This document shows, piece by piece, positions 7,587 to 12,852 of a DNA stretch of 13,929 nucleotides. Position 1 is the first letter of the stretch, and each line of letters opens with the position of its first letter. Both the position numbers and the translations under genes were made by a program. Source of the stretch: Rubrobacteraceae bacterium. Lineage in GTDB: Bacteria > Actinomycetota > Rubrobacteria > Rubrobacterales > Rubrobacteraceae. Location: NCBI GenBank assembly GCA_030447045.1, contig JAUJMB010000029.1, positions 1 through 13,929 on the forward strand, given 5' to 3'. A model generated the notes under the pieces. It worked only from the letters and a program-made list of their open reading frames with translations. It searched no databases and was not told the origin of the DNA.

Positions 7587-7948
7587 GCGCCGACGAGCCT
7601 CTCCGGCCACGCCCCGAGCACGGCGGCGAGCAGCGCGCGCCCCCCTTCCGTCAGCTCGTACAGGACAAGCTTGCCGTCCCGGCGGGAGCGGACGAGGTCC
7701 AGGGCGCGCAGCGTCCTGAGGTGGTGGGAGACGAGGCCCTGCGAGCGGCCCGAGATCCAGGCGAGATCGCAGACGCATAGCTCCCCGCCCTCCCCGAGCG
7801 CCGCCGCCAGCGTCAGCCTCGTCGGGTCGGAGAGCGCCCGCGCCCGCCCCGCCGCCCCGAAGGCCGCCTCCTCGTCCAGCAGCCTCGCCCGGATGGACTC
7901 GGCCCGCGGGGCGTCGAGACAGAGAAGGTCACAGCGGTCGTCACTCAT
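7583..7948 (-). CDS. cadC: ArsR/SmtB-family metal-sensing repressor, CadC-like
   Basis: This 121-residue winged-helix repressor is expected to release its operator when it binds Cd, Pb or Zn and so switch on the pump gene it overlaps. ELCVCDL (56-62) places C58 and C60 on the alpha-3 helix, and MSDDRCDLLC supplies C6 and C10. Together these are the four thiols of the CadC alpha3N site (C7, C11, C58, C60 in the staphylococcal protein). The recognition helix region is GRSQGLVSHHLRTLRALDLV (67-86), with the wing at RSRRDGKLVLYEL. The C-terminal helix lacks the Asp-x-His/His-x-x-Glu pattern of the alpha5 zinc site. ATG 7948 follows AGGA (minus strand, 7959-7956) by seven bases. It is the first gene of the operon, with a palindrome just upstream. 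Confidence 0.95.
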   Translation of the reverse strand: MSDDRCDLLCLDAPRAESIRARLLDEEAAFGAAGRARALSDPTRLTLAAALGEGGELCVCDLAWISGRSQGLVSHHLRTLRALDLVRSRRDGKLVLYELTEGGRALLAAVLGAWPERLVGA

Positions 7949-7951
7949 ATC

Positions 7952-7977
7952 AACATCCTAATGATCGTTTGTATGTT
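7952..7977. promoter_or_regulatory. 26-bp imperfect palindrome, probable CadC operator
   Basis: The arms are AACAT (7952-7956) and ATGTT (7973-7977) around a central GATC (7963-7966). Ten of the thirteen symmetric pairs match. It is the most AT-rich stretch in the neighbourhood, begins three bases upstream of the repressor's ATG and contains its AGGA ribosome binding site. ArsR/SmtB proteins bind such imperfect inverted repeats over or next to their own promoters, so bound protein would block transcription of both metal genes. Function is inferred from position and symmetry. Confidence 0.7.
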
Positions 7978-8054
7978 TTCGGAAGGATAGCAGAGACAGA
8001 CGAGGAGGGTGGGAGGTGGGGGGCAGGGGTTGCGGCCCGTGACGACCTGTCTGG

Positions 8055-8082
8055 GTCGACGTGGGGCCCGCCCGGGTATAAT
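8055..8082 (+). promoter_or_regulatory. Promoter with consensus -10, likely leaderless start
   Basis: TATAAT (8077-8082) is a perfect sigma70-type -10. GTCGAC (8055-8060) stands 16 bases upstream as a plausible -35. The expected start of transcription, six to seven bases after the -10, falls on the GTG at 8089, and no ribosome binding site precedes that codon. The mRNA would therefore be leaderless, as is common in actinomycetes. Confidence 0.65.
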
Positions 8083-8088
8083 GGACGC

Positions 8089-8664
8089 GTGGAGACGGCG
8101 TTGGCCATAGGGTTGGGTGTGGGGCTCGCTTCCGTGGCGGGGGTGAGGGCTTTTCCGCCGCTTGCGCTGTCCGCGCTGTTCGCTGCTCTAGGGGTGTTCG
8201 ACTTGTCGGGGTTCAGCGTCGCGGTGAACGAGTGGGTTCTCTTCGGGGTCCTGGCGGGTCTATCTGTTCTCGAGATCGTGTTGGACAAGATCCGGGCGAT
8301 AGAACGCGTCTTTAACTGGATCATGGTTCCTATCAGGGCCGCGTCGGGCGCGTTGCTGTTCGGGTTCGCTTCGGGCGCGGGTGTGGCCGCGGACGCCGCG
8401 CTGTGGCTCGTTGCGGGTGGCGTGGTGGCCGGTGCGGTGGCGGTGCTCAAAGCCCTGCTGAGGCCGCCGGGGACCGCGTCCTCCGGGGTATCGACTTCTT
8501 TTCTGAGCCTGATCGAGGACGCCGTTGGGCTGGTCGGTGGTGTGCTGGCAAGCTTCGTGCCCCTTCTGCCGGTGTTGGTAGTGGCGTTTCTGTTATTCTT
8601 CTACGCTCGCATCAGGAAGCGGCGGGGGAGGAAGTTCGGGGGCCTCCGCATCCTCGGCGACTAG
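8089..8664 (+). CDS. DUF4126-like integral membrane protein
   Basis: The 191-residue protein is almost entirely hydrophobic. Segments: TALAIGLGVGLASVAGVRAFPPLALSALFAAL near the start, VLFGVLAGLSVLEIVLDKI, a loop with DKIRAIERVFNWIMVPIRAASGALLFGFASG, ALWLVAGGVVAGAVAVLKALL, and a last long hairpin (EDAVGLVGGVLASFVPLLPVLVVAFLLFFYARI) before a basic tail RKRRGRK. The pattern 'E..LDKI...e...n' followed by 'p.R...Ga.l' fits DUF4126 proteins, whose function is unknown. The GTG start is fixed by a TATAAT box seven bases before it; upstream codons in this frame have no start with a ribosome binding site. It is probably the first gene of a four-gene cluster, with 28 bases to the next start. Confidence 0.82.
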   Translation: METALAIGLGVGLASVAGVRAFPPLALSALFAALGVFDLSGFSVAVNEWVLFGVLAGLSVLEIVLDKIRAIERVFNWIMVPIRAASGALLFGFASGAGVAADAALWLVAGGVVAGAVAVLKALLRPPGTASSGVSTSFLSLIEDAVGLVGGVLASFVPLLPVLVVAFLLFFYARIRKRRGRKFGGLRILGD

Positions 8665-8692
8665 GGTTCTTCGGCTCTCCCAGGAGGGTGCC

Positions 8693-9676
8693 ATGGAGGA
8701 ACGGGAGATCACCATCGTCAAGGGCGGGCGTCAGACCCCGTTCTCGCGCGGCATCCTGGCCCAGACGCTGGCCCAGGCGGGCGCGGGGCCCGAGATTGCC
8801 CACCAGATAGCGAGCGAGGTGAGGGCCGAGCTCGCTGCCGAGGAGCGCTTCACCGTCGAGGAGGAGGAGGTGCTGGCCCGCGTCCGGGAGAAGCTCGTCA
8901 AGAAGGACGCCATCGCGGTCGGGCGGCTGGACAAGTGGCGGATACTTCGCGAGTCGAGCGAGCCCGTGGTCGTCTTGATCGGGGGTGCGACGGGGGTGGG
9001 GACGAGCACGCTGGCGGCGGACGTGGCCAGGCGGCTGAACATCCAGAGCGTGGTCGGGACGGACTCCATCCGGGAGGTCCTGCGGCACGCCATAAGCCCG
9101 GACCTGTTGCCGATACTCCACAAGAGCTCGTACGAGATCAAACGCCAGGACGTGCGGGTGCCGGTCGAGGAGGAGGAGGCGGTCCTCTTCGGTTTCAGGG
9201 AGCAGGCGGCGAGGGTCTCCGTCGGGGTCGAGGCCATCGTCGAGCGGGGGCTCAAGGAGGGGACGAACCTGGTGGTCGAGGGGGTCCACCTGGTGCCCGA
9301 GATCATCCCCCAGCGCTTCCTGGAGCACCCGAACGTGTGCACGCTGGTGGTGCACCTCTCCGACGAGCACGTCCACCGCTCGCGGTTCTACATAAGGGCT
9401 TTGGGCACGGCGATGCGGCGGCCGGCCGAGGAGTACATAAGCTACTTCCAGCAGATACGCCAGATCCACGACTACATCTTCGAGAGCGCGGGCCGGGCCG
9501 GGGTAAACGCGGTCGAGAACCTCTCCATAGAGAACACCTCGGACGCGGTGGTCGAGATCGTGGCCAACCGCGTCTCCGGCATAGCCGAGAGGGCGGAGCG
9601 GCGGGGCTCGCCGCTCCTGATGGGCGTGGACACGCCGCGCCGCGGCGTCCCCCTCACCCGCACGAAAAGCGGTTAG
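8693..9676 (+). CDS. 2-phosphoglycerate kinase with N-terminal ATP-cone
   Basis: The 327-residue protein has the domain order of the archaeal 2-phosphoglycerate kinases that phosphorylate 2-phosphoglycerate to 2,3-bisphosphoglycerate, the precursor of cyclic 2,3-diphosphoglycerate. Residues about 5-88 read as an ATP-cone (ITIVKGGRQTPFSRGILAQTL, then VEEEEVLARVREKLVKK). The kinase core follows: strand VVVLIGGATGVGTSTLAADVA (P-loop GATGVGTS 98-105), GTDSIREVLR (122-131), VVEGVHLVP (194-202) and a helix with RSRFYIRA (229-236). ATG 8693 has AGGAGG (8682-8687) five bases away. No cyclic 2,3-diphosphoglycerate synthetase gene is visible in this window, so the fate of the product is open. The substrate is inferred from family architecture and could differ in bacteria. 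Confidence 0.87.
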   Translation: MEEREITIVKGGRQTPFSRGILAQTLAQAGAGPEIAHQIASEVRAELAAEERFTVEEEEVLARVREKLVKKDAIAVGRLDKWRILRESSEPVVVLIGGATGVGTSTLAADVARRLNIQSVVGTDSIREVLRHAISPDLLPILHKSSYEIKRQDVRVPVEEEEAVLFGFREQAARVSVGVEAIVERGLKEGTNLVVEGVHLVPEIIPQRFLEHPNVCTLVVHLSDEHVHRSRFYIRALGTAMRRPAEEYISYFQQIRQIHDYIFESAGRAGVNAVENLSIENTSDAVVEIVANRVSGIAERAERRGSPLLMGVDTPRRGVPLTRTKSG

Positions 9677-9679
9677 AAT
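9674..9679 (+). promoter_or_regulatory. Weak candidate -10 for the YtxH-like gene
   Basis: TAGAAT (9674-9679) overlaps the kinase's stop codon and lies 45 bases before the GTG start at 9724. No -35 hexamer is evident. It could provide an internal start in the cluster, or be chance. Confidence 0.2.
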
Positions 9680-9723
9680 GAGCGGAAGGTTGCCCGCGAG
9701 GGGTGCACAAGGAGGCAGAGCTG

Positions 9724-10164
9724 GTGGATAGAGCGCGGCTGAGGACGTTCCTGCTCGGCGGGGCCGCGGGCCTGCTCGCGGGCGTGCTCATCGCCCCCCG
9801 CAGCGGCCGCGAGCTCCGGGGCTCCCTCTCCGACCGGGCCGGCGAGGCCCGCGAGCGGGGACGGGAGTCGTTTTTCGAGACCAGGGAGGGGATGCGGGAG
9901 CGCAGGTCGGCCCTCCGCGAGCGGCGCGGACGCCCGGAGGGCCCGAGCCGCCAGGCCGGGCCCGAGGAGCCCACCGTCGCGGCCCCGCGGCTGCGGGACG
10001 TCTCGCATGACCCCGAGGCCACCGTCGAAGCGCCCGCCGAGGGGCACGCCGAAGGGCACGCCACGGGGGCGGAGCGGTCGGAGGAGCTGCGCAAGAAGGT
10101 GCGGGAGACGCGGGAGCGGCTGCGGGGCAAGCAGCAGGACCTGGGCCGGGGGCCCGAGGCATGA
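9724..10164 (+). CDS. YtxH-like membrane-anchored, charged coiled-coil protein
   Basis: The 146-residue product has one N-terminal glycine-rich membrane helix followed by a turn, LRTFLLGGAAGLLAGVLIAPRSGREL (about 6-31). This is the signature of the YtxH/gas-vesicle-GvpP-like family of stress-associated envelope proteins. The rest is highly charged (Arg/Glu) and likely helical at both ends (EARERGRESFFETREGMRERR, EELRKKVRETRERLRGKQQ) around a Pro/Ala-rich linker. The linker holds two copies of AEGH from a 12-bp tandem repeat. GTG 9724 is eight bases after AAGGAGG (9709-9715), better than the upstream GTG at 9703, which has no site. Its TGA overlaps the next gene's ATG by four bases. Biochemical function is unknown. 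Confidence 0.8.
   Translation: MDRARLRTFLLGGAAGLLAGVLIAPRSGRELRGSLSDRAGEARERGRESFFETREGMRERRSALRERRGRPEGPSRQAGPEEPTVAAPRLRDVSHDPEATVEAPAEGHAEGHATGAERSEELRKKVRETRERLRGKQQDLGRGPEA
10036..10059 (+). repeat. 12-bp tandem repeat, two copies
   Basis: GCCGAGGGGCAC (10036-10047) is followed directly by GCCGAAGGGCAC (10048-10059), differing at one base. It encodes AEGH twice in the linker of the YtxH-like protein. It is in frame, so copy-number change would alter only linker length. Confidence 0.75.
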
Positions 10165-10772
10165 AAGCCGCCTCCTTCGTGCCCGTTGTCGAGGCGATCA
10201 CGGCCGACGCCGTGGACGGGGTGCCCGGCCTGGCCGAGGCGGTCTCCTTCTGGACGCGGGGCCGGCCCGCCGGTGAGTGGTTCAGGGAGATGGAGGAGTG
10301 CTGGGGCACGGCCGGGTTCGTCGTGCGCCGGGGCGAGGAGGTCCAGGGCTTCGTAGTCTACGGGCCGCCCGAGCGGTTCCCGCGCGCCCGGAGCTACCCG
10401 GTGGGGCCGCTCGCCGACGACGCGGCGATGCTGGCCTGCGTCGCGGGCGACGCCAGGACGCGCCGGCGGTTGCTCATAAGGATGCTCAGGGAGCTCCGCC
10501 TCAGGGGCGTGGCCAAGGTCGAGGCCGTGGCGAGCGACCGGGAGAGGCCCCACCACGTCCCTACCCGGTTCATGGTTCAGAGCGGCTGGAGGCCCGTGCG
10601 CCGCGCGCCGCTCGGCGGCTACACCCTCGTTCGCACCGAGCTCGGTAGCGCCGTCGAGGTGGGGGAGCTTGCCCGGGCGCTCGTCGGCAAGGTAAGGCTG
10701 CCCAGCCTCAAGGGGAAGGTGCCGAGCCCCGGCATCCTCGCCCGCGCCGACGGCGAGCGCCCCGAGGGGTAG
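10161..10772 (+). CDS. GNAT-fold acetyltransferase-like protein
   Basis: The 203-residue product shows the outline of a GNAT domain. WFREMEECWGTAGFVVRRGEEVQGFVVYGPP (about 40-70) gives the paired strands with 'G.V.Gf.vy'. A central AMLACVAGDARTRRRLLIRMLRELRLRGVAKVEAVAS gives a helix and strand, and FMVQSGWRPVR is the usual 'f....GF..v' ending. The tail (LVGKVRLPSLKGKVPSP) is unassigned. The canonical acetyl-CoA pyrophosphate loop (Q/RxxGxG/A) is not evident: the corresponding stretch GDARTRRRLL lacks the glycines, so it may be degenerate or inactive. ATG overlaps the stop of the YtxH-like gene (ATGA), indicating translational coupling. The substrate is unknown. Confidence 0.68.
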   Translation: MKAASFVPVVEAITADAVDGVPGLAEAVSFWTRGRPAGEWFREMEECWGTAGFVVRRGEEVQGFVVYGPPERFPRARSYPVGPLADDAAMLACVAGDARTRRRLLIRMLRELRLRGVAKVEAVASDRERPHHVPTRFMVQSGWRPVRRAPLGGYTLVRTELGSAVEVGELARALVGKVRLPSLKGKVPSPGILARADGERPEG

Positions 10773-10778
10773 CACGCT

Positions 10779-10791
10779 CCGGCTTCGCCGG
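10779..10791. terminator. Short symmetric hairpin after the GNAT-like gene
   Basis: CCGGC (10779-10783) and GCCGG (10787-10791) flank TTC, seven bases after the stop codon at 10772. It is the same on both strands, so it could end transcription from the left cluster and from the right-hand minus-strand genes. There is no T tract, so efficiency is doubtful. Confidence 0.3.
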
Positions 10792-10836
10792 CTCGCCGCG
10801 TCCTTTGGGGTACCGCTCTCGGCACGCCTAGGATGA

Positions 10837-11082
10837 CTAGTGGCGGCACCAGTCCTCGCATCCGTCTCCGGGTTCGCACGTGCGATGGCGGAAGAGCTTA
10901 CCGTATCCGTCTGGATCGCGCCAGATGCATGAGCCGTGCGTGCCCGTGGTGTCGGCGATGCTGCAGGACCGGCCGATCGCGGTCTCGGCCTGCGCCGCCG
11001 CCTGCACACCGTCGGACTCCTGATCGCACGGCCCCAGGCGGTCTCTCCCGTTCGTGGGGAGCGAGTAATCGCATCGGGCCAC
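10837..11082 (-). CDS. Small cysteine-rich ORF, hypothetical
   Basis: This 81-codon frame encodes seven cysteines (positions 4, 19, 40, 52, 69, 75, 79), ending in the cluster TCEPGDGCEDWCRH. Most codons end in G or C, and the opposite-strand frame is an arginine-rich shadow, so this frame is the more protein-like one. I do not recognise it, and there is no signal peptide. GTG 11082 has no clear ribosome binding site. An internal GTG at 11007 has CAGGAG nine bases upstream and would give 56 residues with five cysteines. It follows the Ig-fold gene on the same strand by 52 bases and could be the last member of that operon, or a remnant of a longer gene. Confidence 0.42.
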   Translation of the reverse strand: MARCDYSLPTNGRDRLGPCDQESDGVQAAAQAETAIGRSCSIADTTGTHGSCIWRDPDGYGKLFRHRTCEPGDGCEDWCRH

Positions 11083-11134
11083 GTCCAGGCGCCCGTGCGT
11101 AGCCGCCCGCGCGAACGCTGGCGGCCGGTGGGAT

Positions 11135-11638
11135 TCAGAGCGGCAGGACCACCGTTCTGACCACCTGGGCGCCCTCCGGCGTCGTGGCCCTTATCTCCAG
11201 GATCCTGCGCGATGACTCGGAGACCGCCGCGGGCGGTTTTGCGGCCGTCGGCTCGGGGGCGGAGAGATCGAACTCGAAACGCACGTCGTTCGTCTCCCCG
11301 GCGGCCAGCTTCTCTACCTTGTGGCGGTAGTAGCGGTAGTCCGGGGAGGCGGTGTTCTCGGAGGAGACGCCGAGGGTCAGGTTAACGTTAGAGAAGTCCC
11401 TGCCGCCGGCGTTCTGCACGGTGAGGAGCAGCTCCTGGTCTGGCGCCGGCTGTAGGGAGGAGAGCCGGTCCCTGTTCAGGTCCAGGTCCAGGGCGGGGCC
11501 CGGCTCCCCGCGCGCGGGCGCGGCCGGCAGGTCCTCGGCCGGGGGGGCCGTCGCGAGGTTCGCCAGGAAGAGGAAGGCCCCGGCCGTCAGGAGGAAGGCC
11601 AGGGCGGCGCCAGCCGCCCAGAGCGCCGCGGACCTCAT
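11135..11638 (-). CDS. Membrane-anchored CARDB/NEW3-like Ig-fold protein
   Basis: The 167-residue product has one N-terminal membrane helix (about 3-27, AALWAAGAALAFLLTAGAFLFL). A Pro/Ala linker leads to an Ig-like beta domain, DQELLLTVQNAGGRDFSNVNLTLGVSSE (about 67-94), with KVEKLAAGETNDVRFEFDL (about 107-125) and a final RRILEIRATTPEGAQVVRTVVLPL. The 'tV.N.G..dfsnv.l...v' and 'l.aGet..v.f.f.l' pattern is typical of CARDB or alpha-galactosidase NEW3-like domains that lie outside the cell membrane. ATG 11638 overlaps the stop of the lipoprotein gene by four bases (ATGA), so the two are probably made together. Likely an accessory envelope protein of the kinase operon; its ligand is unknown. 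Confidence 0.8.
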   Translation of the reverse strand: MRSAALWAAGAALAFLLTAGAFLFLANLATAPPAEDLPAAPARGEPGPALDLDLNRDRLSSLQPAPDQELLLTVQNAGGRDFSNVNLTLGVSSENTASPDYRYYRHKVEKLAAGETNDVRFEFDLSAPEPTAAKPPAAVSESSRRILEIRATTPEGAQVVRTVVLPL

Positions 11639-12852
11639 CGCTGGGCCTCCGGGGGCCCCGGCGTCGAGATCGGGATCTCGTAGAGGTTGTAGAAGGCGTC
11701 GAGGAGCTCGTCGGCGGGGGCCGCGCGCACCTCGGGCTCCCCCGAGGAGGCGCCCCTGGCGACGATGGCCACGCTCGTGCCCGCCGGGGACCAGGCCAGG
11801 TCGTCCGGCCCGGTCTTTATCTCCATGTCCTCGTTGGTGGTCACGGCGTCGAAGTTCCCCGTCCTCAGGTTCAGGACGTAGAGGTTGAGGGGGGAATTGG
11901 GGTTGAGGCGGCCGACCACGGCGAGCCGGTCGCCCCCGGGCGAGACGCGGGCGCCCCCGGCGGTAAAGTCCTCGCCCACCCCGGGGGCCGGCTCCGGCTC
12001 TCCGGACTCCGGCGACGTCCGGTACAGTTTGTAGAGGGGATCGCCGCCGTCCGACGAAGAGGACAGCTCGCCGGCGACGAAGTAGATGCCATGGTCCGTC
12101 CACTGGGGGGCGCCGTAGATGCTCCAGCCTTCTTCGAGCGTGGAGATCTTGCGCGACAGCCCGCTTCGGAGGTCGAAGAGGTGCAGCTCCGCCGGGCCGT
12201 CGTCCCCATCGGGGTTCCCGGGGGGGCGCACCGCGAGGACCACCCTGTCCCCGTCCGGCGAGGAGGAGGCGGCCGTCACCGTGCCCCGCACCCTTCCGGT
12301 GTAGAGGCGCTCGATCCTGCCCGCGTGCAACAACGCGACCGCGCTCTCCTCCGGCCCCGCCTCCAGGGCCAGGACCACGTCCTCGCGCTCCGGTCCCGGG
12401 GCCATGGCGAGGACTCCGGCCGCGATCTCTTCCACCCCCAGGGAGCCCTCCTGCTCCGGGTCCGTCCGGTAGACGGCCCCCGGCTCTCCCTCGAGCGCCC
12501 CCGCGCCGCCGAGCATGTTCAGGGCGCCGTCGTCGGTCCACTCCGCCTCCGCGGCGACAAAGTCCTTCGTGGTCCAGCGCGTGAGCCGCTCGCCGTCCAC
12601 CGTCCTGTCCACCACGTAGCCGTCCACTATAAAGGCCACCCGGTCCCCGCCGGGGGACCAGCTCGGCGAGCCCTTGTACCCGGGACCCGAGCTTAAAGGC
12701 CTGGCCTCGGGCCCGAGGCCGGGGTTTATCCGCCCCTCCGTGGGCGGCAGGGGCTGGATGGGGCCCTCCTCCGCCGGACGCGCGCACCCGGCCAGCAGGA
12801 TCATCAGGGCCGCGAGCAGGAGGCCGCGGGCGGGAGGGGGGCTACATCGCAT
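11635..12852 (-). CDS. Beta-propeller (TolB/PD40-like) lipoprotein
   Basis: The 405-residue protein has a type II signal peptide: basic start, hydrophobic core LLLAALMILLAGC, and lipobox LAGC with C23 the expected lipidated residue. The mature part contains at least five propeller-like repeats built on 'W/S-P-D/G-G-D-R-V/L-A': SPSWSPGGDRVAFI, AEAEWTDDGALNML, AASSSPDGDRVVLA, GGARVSPGGDRLAV and DDLAWSPAGTSVAI. It should face the outside of the membrane. ATG 12852 lies 11 bases inside the end of the sensor kinase gene, so translation is coupled. The set resembles the MtrB-LpqB arrangement, where a lipoprotein modulates the kinase, but no GerMN domain is seen. A signal-sensing or kinase-modulating role is inference. 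Confidence 0.85.
   Translation of the reverse strand: MRCSPPPARGLLLAALMILLAGCARPAEEGPIQPLPPTEGRINPGLGPEARPLSSGPGYKGSPSWSPGGDRVAFIVDGYVVDRTVDGERLTRWTTKDFVAAEAEWTDDGALNMLGGAGALEGEPGAVYRTDPEQEGSLGVEEIAAGVLAMAPGPEREDVVLALEAGPEESAVALLHAGRIERLYTGRVRGTVTAASSSPDGDRVVLAVRPPGNPDGDDGPAELHLFDLRSGLSRKISTLEEGWSIYGAPQWTDHGIYFVAGELSSSSDGGDPLYKLYRTSPESGEPEPAPGVGEDFTAGGARVSPGGDRLAVVGRLNPNSPLNLYVLNLRTGNFDAVTTNEDMEIKTGPDDLAWSPAGTSVAIVARGASSGEPEVRAAPADELLDAFYNLYEIPISTPGPPEAQR

Noticed and set aside
9654..11009. A 451-codon minus-strand frame opposite the YtxH-like and GNAT-like genes
   Set aside because: It has no recognisable domain, with low-complexity Pro/Arg/Ser content, and it conflicts with coupled plus-strand genes that have good starts.
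11639..12787. An upward extension of the Ig-fold gene through the lipoprotein gene in another frame
   Set aside because: The extension is Arg/Gly-rich shadow sequence; the ATG at 11638 begins a clean membrane helix and overlaps the lipoprotein stop in the usual ATGA manner.
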